Shown: positions 13,917 to 27,500 of the stretch, piece after piece
Layout: each line of letters starts with the position of its first letter
How positions within the stretch are numbered: position 1 is the first letter of the stretch
Assembly (NCBI GenBank): GCA_947568835.1
Contig: OX387602.1
Span: 10,901,021-10,965,020 of the forward strand
DNA: 64,000 bases
Direction: 5' to 3'
Source: Protonemura montana
Lineage: Eukaryota > Arthropoda > Insecta > Plecoptera > Nemouridae
Position numbers and translations under genes: made by a program
Notes under the pieces: model-generated
Databases searched by the model: none
What the model was told of the DNA's origin: nothing
The model's input: the letters and a program-made list of their open reading frames with translations, nothing else

Positions 13917-15392
13917 CCGGCTTCTTAAGATGAAATGAAAACAGTTTTGTAGATGTCGTGTGGGAAGAGCGGCCACGACATCCGCGAAATGTTTCGGACT
14001 TTTTTAATTACGTGTAGGAGTGAAAAGTCATATTATCATTGGTATGTGAAACATTTCGTGTGTATGCACTTTTTAAGCGGCGTGGAAATTTTTTGGTGAG
14101 CAAGGTAGCTGAGCTGCTCTTAACTTTCTTAAGTACTGTCGGTGAGAAATTTGAAATAATTGTGTTAACTGAGCTTTGCTGAGTGTTGACACGGACGTAG
14201 GTATTAGAAGGTTCAATTGAGTGGGTCGACATTTTGCGAGAATTCATAATATTTATTAGCATAATGTGGCGAAGAGTATCTCACTTTATGATGGTGTAAT
14301 AAAACATGACAGATTTTAAAGTGCGCTCTAATTGCTGCTAAGTAAATTGCAGCAAAAACTCAACTGCAGATTCTTCGAAATCATTTATCGATTACAAAAT
14401 GCGTTGCATTCTGCCGACATTGGTGCAGTATCTCGTAATATTAGCTAGCGTCGAATCGCGCAGTTAAATTAGCATTAACCAATAGCACTGACCTTACTTT
14501 CTATTTGCCATTTTAATTAAATCAACTAGTAGGCGTCTTAGCAGTGTGAGTGACTAGGGCAAGGACACTGTCTTGCATTTTGCAAACTAGCGACCGTATG
14601 GCGAACTACAAAGAACGGCATCGTGGATGTCAGATATCGTGCAGATTTGTATCGATCCGTCAATGTCATTCACTTACCAAAAAGCATTTTTAACTGTTTT
14701 TTTTTCAAATGTTATTCGAAGCTTTATACTGACGTGTCTAGGTAATTTGAAGAAATCAAAAAAGTGCTTATCAAATCAATAATGGTCATTAGGGTATTAC
14801 TGTGTAAGGAAGCGATCTGTAAGGCTATCAACTTTTCAATTTCTAGCATTGCAGAGCAATTTTTTTTTCGATTACTTCCCGAAAATTAACTATAAGTAAA
14901 AAAAAAAAAAAGTGCCGTTTCAAATGAAATTGACGAGTCTGGCCGATTTTTACTAGTGCCATTATGCACGTTAGACACGCATTAGTGCCCGCACCCAATT
15001 GAATGTGCCCGTGGAACACGTGGAATCTCTAGCCATTCTTCTAATGACTTTGTTATTAAATTGCCACTTTCTGATTATTGAACTTTTACCATTTCCAAGA
15101 CAAATTTTGTGTCCAGTCACTTTCAAGCACTCAATAATCTACAGGGAAAGTTCTAGAGCATTTGCAGATGAATAGAGATAAGATTCGCAATTTTCTTGCT
15201 TCATTTTGATAAGGAAATGTCCACATAATTTTCATTATTGATTTTAGATTTAGTATGCATGTTTGATAGCAACTAAGCAGCCTTTTATATTAAACCAATT
15301 GTAATAAACCAATGATCCGTTACAATAATTATGCTTTACTTTTACAAAAACATGCAAATAATATAATTAAACCTACTTTTTGATACGAAAAG

Positions 15393-15425
15393 TATAAAAA
15401 GGCAGTTCGCTCCAATTCATTAGAT
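15393..15425 (+). promoter_or_regulatory. Candidate TATA promoter of the peroxidase gene
   Basis: TATAAAAA at 15393-15400 is followed about 26-30 nt later by an initiator-like TTCATTAG. The next 85 nt lead to an ATG at 15486 whose short frame can splice in phase to the first certain peroxidase exon at 17261. Two short upstream ATGs lie between, which weakens the case. Confidence 0.3.
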
Positions 15426-15485
15426 GTTGTCTTCTGAAGTATGCCACTTAATTAAAAGATATAGGGTCAGTCACCCAACACTCTA

Positions 15486-15505
15486 ATGAAGCCTACTGAA
15501 TGTAG
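15486..15505 (+). CDS. Tentative first coding exon of the peroxidase
   Basis: ATG at 15486 opens six codons and ends in phase 2 at a GTAGCA donor. Joined to 17261 it gives MKPTECR followed by the hydrophobic run of the next exon, a plausible signal peptide. The donor is weak and no other support exists; an upstream exon elsewhere is equally possible. Confidence 0.3.
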
Positions 15506-18500
15506 GTAGCAAGGTATAGGCAACCATGAATATTCTGAATATGATATCATATTATAATAATAGCAATATAATCTTAGCAATAATAATACAGAGTGGTACG
15601 TGCATGGCCAGCACAGAAGAAAGGTACTAAAATGGCGTAGGTATGTATGTCTTAGACATGAACGTTGGCAATGGCAAGCCGTCTGTAGGTTCTTCTTCTT
15701 CTTGGAGTCGTCTTCTTCGGGCTACTCCATATCCGGGTTGCGGATTGCACAATAACTCGCCAGTTGAAAGCTACGATGTGGTCTTGAGACTTGACCAGAG
15801 CTTCACTAGAAGTTGTCGTCATGTTTGTATGCAAACTCATTGAATATCTCTGCAGTGCAACGACTGAGAGAGAGACTGGATTCTTGTTGAAAATCCTAAG
15901 ACTCTGGCTGTTTAGAAAAAGCAGGACAAGTCGTTCAAAATTGTATTAACCTAAAAGAAAAATATTTTATTATGAAAAGAGTGAACTTCAGATGAAAGTT
16001 CAGTAAAATTACCAACAAAATATTAAAAGAAACTGTATTTTCTTACGAATAATAGAGCACCTTGAATTTTGTTAAAATATTTATTTATAACAATCAGCAT
16101 AAAAGTATTCTTGGATTTATTTGCTGAAAGTTTCCGGGTGAAGAGTTCATTGTAACTGCATTTTTAAAAGCTTTCTCTTGTCTTGGTATTCATTAGCATT
16201 CGCATCATTGGCTACTGCTCCAGTCCGATCCTTGCCAGGTCGGCCTCAGAGTGACCTTGCCACCAGCTCGCCGTCTCAAGAGTCAAGTCGCTTCGACTAA
16301 GAGCACGCTTTTTCTACCATTCCCATAAAGGATGGCCTAAAGGATGGCAAATATAGCAAATACAGATGAAAGATGAAGAAGAAAAATAACTATACGCTCT
16401 CTTGATGTCCGAACGATCTACTAACCCACTGAAGATGCTGTTACTAAAATAGCTCTTGCGAGAGGATACTGGTTGATGCTTGACCTGCCGAATTTAATTT
16501 TATACCGCGTAAAAAAAAAAAAACATACGTTAACCACGCTGAAAAGGCTTGACCAAAAGAATCGTAGTCTTTACAAGAGAATGAAACAACGCGTTGTCAT
16601 TCTTAAAGTTGGTTGTAGCTTCTGGCGATGCGGGATCTAGAGTAAAGCGGGACAATTAGCTATAAAGGAGCTGTTCTACACATGTAATTAATGTGGTTTG
16701 CGGTATCAGCTTAAAAAAGAAACACAACCGATAAATTACACAGTAGTAACTAGAAAACTAAAAGAGTTTTTTTTTGTGAGCACATCATTATTTCTATTTG
16801 ACTTTTCCAGTCATGTTCGGGACCAATTTCATCTGCTTTATTATCCGTTGTATACACGACCACAAAAATGCATTTATTTCGTCATGTTTTGGATGTAGTA
16901 CTTAAAAGTATAAGGAACTTACATAGTTACGAACTTGATGGACTTGCTCTCATTTACAACGATTTCGTTTCTGGATGTGCCGCAAGTTCATGCCGAAGAC
17001 GAGCGATCTAAATGTCAAATGGATCCCTGAAATCATATACATTAGCGACATTCCTGGCCGCGTTGTTGCATTACCTTATCCTAGTGCATGTCACATGTCA
17101 GCGCTCGTGCTGTCATCTCTGCAAAAGTCAGGTTAGCGGTAAAACCGAACATGCTAGTTGACGGCTAGAACGACGTTGATTACGAAGTCAAAACTGTCTC
17201 TTTGATCATTATAAATATTTCGTGCATAAATTATAAAAATTTCGTTGCTTTTGTTTCCAGATTATGGTCATGGGTGGGGCTTACGTCTGCTTTCCTCTGC
17301 TGCATTTCTGCGCTCCAATTTGCTCCTGACCTTACGGGGGCGGGGGGCGAATGTGCCCTGCTGCTCGATGGCCCAGGAAGGACCAGCTCGTTCGACTACA
17401 ACCTAAACGCACTAAGAGGCACTTTGTGAGTAACAACTGGTAACAACTAGTCGGTTCTTATTTTTCTAGGACGCAAAATGGGAATGTTTGGCCAGGATGT
17501 TTACGCGTCAGCACAATTCTTGCATTGTGTTGATGATAGTACATGTTGATAAGCTGATACCTATTAACCTATGGTCCGAAAAGAATGGAGGTGACATATG
17601 CGTCCTCAGACCACAGCTCATGCAGATAGAACAGACACATGTTTCTCGACCATTTCCGTATGTACTCCTTCTCCTTCAGTGCTAGCGATTTCTTTTATGG
17701 CTTATTTGGATCCTTCAAGTTTGTTCGCTGTTTGTGCCATTTATTTCCTTTGGCGGGTTATCACAAATTAATTTTGATGACACAATAGTATGTTCATTAT
17801 ATTAATCTCCCATGTTAGGTCGTATCTTCCATATTTTTGAATCTGCACACTTCTCGTTGCATTCCGTTTCCTTGCAAATTTGGGTGGCCTTGGAAATTTC
17901 CTATACACAGCTATACTTCTGGTCATCGTTGGCTCCTTACCACGAACTACTGGCCTAGCAGACACAATAACTTGTTTTTATTATAATTCATCACTTATCT
18001 ATTTTGAATAATAATTAATTATTCGATAAGCGTATTGGGTCAGATTCTATGGTCGCCAATCGACCTACAAAATACCTCGTATACTCTTGGATTTCCCTAC
18101 ATCCATTGGCCTACCTATCTATTGGCCACTAGGTTCTAATAGAGCTGTTGCAAATATATTGGTATTGTTCCACCAAATTATCGCTGAATACATTACATGC
18201 CGGCGTGAATCGATCCGTGTTCGCGAAACGAGTAGTATGGCAATATGTAAATTTAGTTATTTTTCTTTATGAGTATCTGAATAATTGGCGACAAATTAAA
18301 AATAACAGTTAAGTTGTCTTACCGGTTTCTTTCGAACAGAAAAAAATAACTGTGGTACACTTTGTGCCATTACATTACCGATAGTTGCAAGATAGGGCAA
18401 AGAAAACAATTCGTTCCTTCACGGGGATGGAAAATAATTATACAACTCTTACTCTGAGATGCATTTTTTTATATTCATTTTCGGTTTCAAGACACCTTTG

Positions 18501-21500
18501 TCTGCCAATCCGTGGCACAAGCCTCTCGCTGGTTCCGTTTCAATGAATTAGATCATTGGACCCAAACGAGCACTCGTGATTAAACTTTAAAATAACCGCT
18601 TAATTTATGGAGGTTTATCGTTTTTCAAATAAACTATCAAGTCGTGATTGAAGATGGACTGGCGAAATCTTCTTCTTTGCGAAGTGCTATCCCACCGTCA
18701 TGAATACAGATCGCCTATTAGCTAAAACCACTTGGATTTAAACTACGTTTACAATCAACGGGACATCGTTCTCAAGTTTTACGAGCAAACCAATAAAAAC
18801 ACGTTTGTTTAAACAGCGACCTATTTTCTTTTTAAATATTCTATTATTGAACACATTATACAACACCTTACACCTCATAATTAAGACCAGCCAGTTTACT
18901 AATTAAGAGTTAGGCAATGTAATTACATAGTTATACTTGGGTGATGACCACCATACACACACGAGGCGAAAAACAGGCTAGCAGCACGATGTCCATCTTA
19001 TTAAAATCACCTATCCGTAAAAATAACAGGATAATTGCTCTCACGAAAATGTGTGTCCTCGTGCGACCCATACAAAGTGATGGACGCGACGCTACGAAGT
19101 TACACCACATTCAAATTATCACGGTTAATTAAGACCAATTAAATAGTTTTCTTCAGCAGGAAAGTTTTCAAGAGCGTCAGATTTCGGCTTCCCGTTGCTA
19201 TTTACCAAGATAGCGAAGTTCAAACATGAATCCGGGTTCTGGAATGTCGTAGATCGCATTAGCTTACATTTCCTGGTTCGGCGTGGGTGCAAGATTTAGA
19301 GAGCAATCTATTCGCAACTTTCAATCCCGCACTCGATACCATCCGAGGCTTTCCCCTTTTTCCTCCCATCTCTACAAACAAATCCATCGTGTGTATTTTC
19401 TAAGCATGCTGAGGAAATGGAATCCCTAAAGTGTATCCAGATCCATTCTCTATGGTTCTCCTTCCGAACCGTTCACACTCGTTTCGAATCGTGTTGATTA
19501 ACCAGCTCATAGAAGGCTTAGTCAAATCCACTGGACGGAAATGGTCCAGTAACCCTAAGAAGATTGTTCGTTACTTGTTTGTGTGTTAGCACGGAGTTAT
19601 TGTCAACCGTGTTTGCTCAATAGGTTCAAATTTATACTTCGTAATCCCAATAGTGCCAATGTTAATTGAAGTACCATAAAACTTTCTTTTGCACAAATTT
19701 CGAGGGTACTTGATCCCTGTTTAGTCATTTTTTCTGTACAAAAAGTGTTGAACAAATAAGCCCCGCTAACATACAAGTATTGAATTCCCTTTCCTGTGAC
19801 GACAGCTGCCTTGAACTGTTCAACACTTCTTGGAGCGAATAAGATTTTTCTTCTGTCAAAGTCATTCCAGTAAGTTTCAAAATGCGACCGTTACCATGAA
19901 CACTCCATATGCCAGTTTATTATTTTATTTTTGAATAACCTCATGACCTTGCGGCTAGAATAAATTAATAAATGCTAGGTGTCCCCACCGAAATTCAGGA
20001 AATAAAATTAATCTTCCCAGTGTTATATTCACATTTCGGCAAAGAAGGCTGTGCATTTCTAAAATACATTGTGAGACAAATCCCATATACTCAGCACACT
20101 GATGGTAACTGTAAAAATAGTTGACCTCTGAAAAAAAAGATGATGGTCCAGTTCATACCGTAATTTCGCTTTCCCCAATGTGAATGGGCAGCTAAGACGA
20201 TATTAAAAAAAACAATAGCGTTCGTACAGGAAGGATTCTAATTATTTCTCACTTTCAGTGAATTTAATCACATATTAGGTGATCCTACATAATTCATTCA
20301 TATGAAAATAGTAGATTATTTGTAACGTCAATAATTATCTTACATGTTCGCACGATTGATACAAATAACTAATCATCATGACTACATTCTTTCAAAATAT
20401 ATAATTAATAGTATAAATTCACGCTTATTAGAGTTTTAAATCATATTTCCGGTGTATGTAGTTTTATACCCAGTACCATTTCATCACAAATAATTTCACT
20501 TTTGTCTTCACGGTGTATTGATAATTTGCACGTAACCCGCAAATTGAAAATGACATAATTCATTATTATCTCAAAGAACAAGAGAGAACTCGACTATAAA
20601 ATGACATTTACATTAGCTCAAAGAATAAAGGTAAGAAGCTGAGTCCTCGTATCACGATTTTACCTCTTGGTTCGAACCCAGTCTCGTAAACTTTCACTGC
20701 TCGGTGGCATCAAGTGGACAGAGTCTTGACATCACGAAAATGGCACGTCTCAGTGACACAAGGGACGGGACGTGATCGACTCCATCACTTGTTCTTCGAC
20801 CACCAGTCCGCGTTCACTTTCAATTTTGTGATACCAATCTTGGTTGGAAAGCTCTGTTCAATAGACGCTGATTTAGAGGGAGGTAAAGGGGGGGGGGGGG
20901 GGGAGAATTAGGCACTGATGTACCCGAAACGGGAGTCAAACACTTCCTTGACCCAAGTTGTCTGTCAGAATCATGGAGCTGGTCAGAATGAAACCCCAGG
21001 AAAATCTATTTATCTCCGTTTCAAATTCAATCAAAATAAGTTGAGTAACTTAGTGGTACCATTGAGTGTAAAGGTTGAGTTTTCAGAGGGCCAGAGTTAG
21101 TGTTAAATTTTCTGCTAAGCAAACGAGCGGGCAACAAGTGGTAACGGTAGGTGCCACCCGAGGGCGCTTGCAACAGTCCTTACTAACAAACCTCTATAAT
21201 TTAATAATTAAGACTAAAAATTTAGATACATGTATATCAATAGTTGAGGTTAGGATTTTTAAAGATTTATTGAGCGTAAACCAGTCTCAAATGCGAGTAA
21301 TATGCAAGAAATAACGAAATGAAGTTTCGTTGTTAGTAACGACGTCGACTCCACCTAGTAGCATCCCTAATTTTTTTCGGTTATGTAGCCATTTGGCGAC
21401 CATTTTTTGCGAAGGCGAATTCAAATGAGCGATAAGGTAATACCATAGAATAAGTACAGGATTCTTTAGTTCTTATAGTGGTACGGTTTCCTTAGTACTG

Positions 21501-24500
21501 GAATGGGTAACCATGGCCTTGAATTCTACCAAAATTTCCGCGCTCTTGTGTGTGGCTAATCTACTCATTTTCTCTGAGTGATGTGAGATAGGAGACTTCG
21601 TTTCTCCATAGTGACATTGGCAAAATTGCAGACCAGTATGTGAGAACTGTCTGGGTGTTACCATTATGTCTGCACTGATGTCTAACATGATCTCTGTTTT
21701 TCACAGCGGCTACGGAGGTGCGCAGACCTGCATAACCTACGATGCGATCAACGCTGCTTACGTGCAAGCGAGAAAGCGAATCAGTAAGTAAATTGGATGT
21801 GAAGCAACCCCTCGGTTGTATTGTACATATTACAAAGGATAAATCTATAGTAATAAATCTCAGATCAATCTGAGATTTTTAGATAAAGCGAAATAATGAT
21901 GTTGTCCCAATGAAATTATGGGCATTTAGGTACTCGACTGTCTAGTAAATCGCTAAGGTATAAAGTAAAAATAAGTTTAGGCACAGAAAGGGTATTGTTT
22001 TTATGCCTACCTTGTAATGCAGTACCGAAGGGTGATGAATTCTCTTCAAAGGTCAATTTTAATTCATTTACTTGCCATCCAAAAAGGTTGCAGTTCACGT
22101 AAAAATACCATCGTTGTGGATCAAATAAATTATAGTTCCAGTGTTTGTAATTTTATTTTAGAACTCTATTATTACTTACTATCAAGATGATTTAATTCTT
22201 AATTCAAGATTGAAGATAGATATCGTAATGTTTTGGCCTGAGTATGATTGTAAAATACCTGAAAACCAATTAATTGCTTATGGTCACTTCTAAATAAACA
22301 CCTTTCTCTTCGAAATTAGAAGAAAAGGAAAGAGAAAATAACAGAACTTCGTTGAAAACAACATATTAAAATGCATGTTGTGTTCTTATTGTCAAAATTA
22401 TTTCATCTTTCGCTGGCTGGAACTATTATCTTCTCATCATGAGTAATACAATTTAGAGCAGCACTAAATGGTAAAACTTTTTTGAAGTCATTGATAAAGA
22501 GCTTGGTGGCTTTGTGTACTAAATTGACCATTGATTATAACAACCACTGGCCAAAGCGTGCTAAATTTTGGTCAAACAAGAGTTAGAAGTTGAAACCAAG
22601 TTACTGGATAGTTCAACACTTACACCAAGTCTAGTAAGAAGCAAATACACAGCAATTGAATGTCATAAAATATCAAACATTAGACTATTATATGAATATA
22701 CGCACACTCAAGATGAAGACAGATAATTTGAAAATAAGTATTTTATGAGTTAAACGTGAGAAAACGGAGAAAGCCCGTTCGCCCACGCATGAGCGACATT
22801 TTCTAGAATGATAAATGCGCAGGCAATTGTACGCGGTAACCTACCCAGTTCAATCACTACAGGAATTTGCCCTGCGGTCATTCCTTTGACGTGTCTCGCA
22901 CATTTCCAACCCAAATGACTTTTTTTTTGTCGTGAACTCGGGTCAGGAATGAAAGGCAAAGGTCGTGCATCCAAACATGAACAAGCAACCGTGTTTCTAT
23001 GCGTGAAGTATCGGTGAACTCGACGCAAACCCGACTCGAACTTCTGCCAAAAGGTTCTGCCAATTATTCGATACGTGTAACTTTTAGACTCAACTCAAAT
23101 TGTTGAAAGAAAGTTGCAGACTGATTTTTTTTTGGCTTGTCACGACCATACTTTTACGGGGAAAAACAGTATTAAAATTCCGAATGTCTCATCTTGTTTT
23201 CAATTAGTTATCTTTTGGATTTCATTTAAGGTCGAATATTTGCCACTTGATTGTGACCTTAGGGTTCGAAGATATTTGTTACATTGGTTTTCAATTATAA
23301 TGATTAGTTGCAAGAAACATGAATTTATATGTTTGATGTCTGGTTCCTACATTCAAGTTGGCTGGGAAGTGGGATGCAACTGAAAAACATGCCCACATTT
23401 TTGGGCACACGTGGCTATTAGCAATGACGAAGAAACTTTCTTGAGAAAAATTGAGATGTGTATGTGACGTTATTGGCACAATGACAACGTTAAATGTAAA
23501 GTGTTGGACTCATCGAAATATCTGTGAATGAAATGTATTCCGATTCTAGCCCCGAGGGTCAGATAATGAATCCCTAACCTCTATGAATTTTTTGCAGACG
23601 TCGCTGCTCCCAGCCATCATATCTGGAAGACGGAAGAAATCGCCTCCGTCGGAGAACTCCTGCTGGACATCTCCATCAGCCTCGCGAAGACGTAAGTCCC
23701 CACTGTCTTAAGCGAGATAACATCTTTCCAGGCACTATCAGTTGGTGCATCACTTTCTCCGAGCCAAGCCGAATAAAACCTAAAACATTCGTATAATGTA
23801 CACTTTCCCCAGCGCGAGTTTTCCATTAAAAATAAAAATATTTTTTCAATGAAATACAGATCTAATGACCACTTTATTTAATAGCTCGATTAATTTGCGA
23901 GCTGCATTTTCAATTCCGATGCTAGGATACTTAAATGGTAAATCTTTCGATGGTTATTGGGCCTCGTTTATAAGGTGAAGGCTGTCGGTGCAGTCTAGAC
24001 AAAGCACGCAACGGCAATTACAACCCAAAGTTCGCTTAAACAGTAATTACGGGTTAAAGTAAATAGCACGATGATTGTTCGGAAATGGCTGTTGAAAAAT
24101 CATGTAGGAAGCTCGTCAAACACTCTTTCTGTTTCGATAAAAGTTGTTATTGGTGATTTAATTCAAGCAATTTACAGTTAATTTCAAGAACGCGCCACGA
24201 TTTTGATAGCAAGCATGCTAAATCATTTTTGTGACGATACTATTGATTTTCAAAGGGATCAACCCGAATTCGGTCATGGACAGGATCATGAAGAGACAAT
24301 TCTTTTACAAGATGTTCCTGTGATTGGCATATATTGGCACACCTGTTGATTAAAAAAAAAATCCCGTTCCATTTTGATAATTAGCCAGTTACTTCACACT
24401 GTATTGTGAAGGGAACATAAAAAATATAGTCATCGTTCATGAAGACACTTATCAATTGGCGAAATTTGAAGCTAAGGGACATCGATTGCTCAAATCGCAC

Positions 24501-27500
24501 GAGAATTGCTGACATTTACACCGGCTCGGTGCAAATAAATTGCTTTTGTTGAATTTGATTGATGAACTGTCGAAGATATCGATAAAAATGCTGCATTGCT
24601 CTTATACGTGACATGTAACATAATGAAACAAAGAAATTTGATACGTTGATATTTCATGCAACAAGCTGCATCACTGCAGGCAGACGTCATATTGTGTTCG
24701 TGAGAAAAAAAAACGTTTGCTTTGATAAATAAATTGCAGTGAAAGAACTAAAGCAGTTTATCGTGTACGAGCGTAGAAAATAGGCTAATGAAGGTTTCTT
24801 TGTGAGAGTCCAGTCAATTTTCTGCTGCACTCTGCCAGCCTCTCTGTTAATCTATCTGTGACTAACGAGAAGCGAACTCAGGACTAGACTTTGCCACGCC
24901 TAACTTGTAAAATAAAATAGGAATCTTTCACTAACTGTCATTTGGTAATATTACATAATTTTGTTTTGTAAATGTTGAGAGAATTCATTCGCTACAAGGG
25001 TTGTTTGTCAATTGCGTGGTTACGGATTTAACGCTCCGTTTAGTAGGAATCATGGCTCTTGCTTGGTTTAGCAATGAACGAGGAATTGATCGTTTATGCT
25101 AATATTGGTTGTCACCAATATTTGAACATCATTTTGAACATAGTCATAACAGGAATTCGGATATTGAGTCCCCTAGGAAACAACATTTTGACTGCAAAAG
25201 ACGAGTAATTAAGAAAAAAACCTCAAAACACATTGCCCACCCAAGCATCACTCAATTGACAACGTACTGTTTCAGCTATGGCCTGAGCTACGAAGACATC
25301 GAGAAGGGTCTTCCCTTGATCGACACCTCGAAGACACTGATTCGGGACGTGTGCCCGCCGTTCTTGGCCAACGTTGAGTGCAGACCAGGCAAATACCGTC
25401 GTTACGATGGCCTCTGCTCCAACCTGGTCCATCCCACGTGGGGAGCTACCATGACGCCGTTCACGCGGTAAGCCGAGTCCATTAACGTCCACCTTAGCCT
25501 CGGTGCGACAATTCCGTTACAGAAACTTTTCTTAGCATGCTTCGAACAAGTGGAAGCATAATGTTTTCTCTGAATCGGGAAATTGAATGAGACAAATGCG
25601 ATGCACTACAATTTGTAGGCTCTGTGTTACTTGTTTTCTGCAATCAATTTCAATCTTAAGTGTGCAAAATACTGTGCTCAGGGGCTGATGGATGATGACA
25701 TTCATGTGTTGACTTTTAAAATTACCACTTGCGTTGCAACAACTAACCGAGAGTATGCAGTACAATGCTCGTTACATAGTGCAGTGGGTGTCTGCTTCAT
25801 TCCTATTTACTTTCAGATGTGTTATCATGTGTAGGTATATGATCACCATAGCGTTCCCTGAAATCTTATTGACAGAGGTCGAACGAAGAATAACCTATCA
25901 ATACTTTTCCATTCATCAATAGAACTTCCCTGTATTCGATTTAGAGAATGCCTCAAGCAGTCAAGGCTTGTCTTGTCATACACCTACTTCTGACAGCGCA
26001 GTTGCGTGGCGTCTAGCGCCTCTCGGTGCCTTTTTGGCACATGAAGCAGCACACGTTCTATCATCGCCATCAACATCGTCGCTACACAGTTAATTGCCAA
26101 CGGCTTCGATGTCTGGCACATCGTTAATCACTTCGTCAAGATTGGCGTGAATGGATACACTGGTCCAGGACTGGTCACCAATTACGCAAAAATAATCATT
26201 AACCAAGAGGGGATATTCCCCTAAATACTACTGCGGGAACAGGGAACTTTCAGACTATAGGGATTCCCAAATGTCTCTTGGTCTAGCTTAGTACGTAACG
26301 CCACATTTGTGTCGTTTCCCAATAGTTATTCAATGTCATTATTCAACGCCAATGTCAGTGACGTTTGTCTAAACTTGAGCATGCGCAATAAGAAGATGTC
26401 TTCACCCAGAAGCTATTTCACAACCTGCATCTATTTTGTAACAGTACCAATTTCCTTGCATTCTTAGGTGCTCCGCGATTTCAACATGCTTTCCTGACTC
26501 TGTTATGCTTTCATCTGTGTGTTTCAAACCGATTATCTGACTTAGATGACCTGTGTTTTCAGACTGGTAGGCCCACTGTATGCCGACGGCATGACCGCAC
26601 CGCGTATCAGCGTTACCGGCAATCAACTGCCCCTGCCTCGTATCGTTTCGCGCACCGTCCATCCCGATGAGGGTTTCCACGATCACGCCGGCACCGTGAT
26701 GATCGTGGCGTGGGGACAGTTCATGGATCACGACTACACGCTCACTGCCACGCCTCTCGGTAGGCACACGATCTAGACTACCTTTACTTCATATACTAAT
26801 ATCTTTGCTACCTCTGTAGCATCTACTACTGCTATCTCTAACACCTCAGCTACCCAAAGCCTACCTCATCTCTCTCTGGTACCTCTACTACACAATTTTC
26901 TGCCTTGGATATGTTTGCTACCTCTGTATAGTATCTGCTGCCCCTGCCACCTCTGCAATATCTTCTTCTGCTATGTCTTTTTATCTCTGCTACTCTATGC
27001 ATCTGAAATCTCTGATATCTAAGAAGACTCTGATTTCTCCTCTACTTCTCTACGTGTACTGCTACTTTTCCTCATACCTCTGATATCTTTGCAGTCAATT
27101 TGAACTGGGCTAATTGTGTTTGTACTACTCACAACTAGTGAACCCCAAAACGATTTCCCTCTAGCGGACTTCGGGTATTTTTCAACCTAATATGTTAATC
27201 AAATCGCGAGTTTCTCGTTTGCACATTAGCTCAGTGTTTAGAGCATTTGAGTCACTGCAGTATTGACAAATTCACAACCAATTTGGGGCCCTTCACACTA
27301 TGTCCTCATGCCATTGATATAATAGAAACCAGTTTTTATTTCTATGCTCATCCATAAGTTTAATAGTTTGACATGTTTCTAAGAATTGGGTGAAAACTGA
27401 AATGACATATAATAGATTGCATAAACGAAGCACGCATGGGTGTTGCAATGATTTAAAAAAATGACGCCCCACCCTTCTATCTGCGTCTAGATTAACCTCG

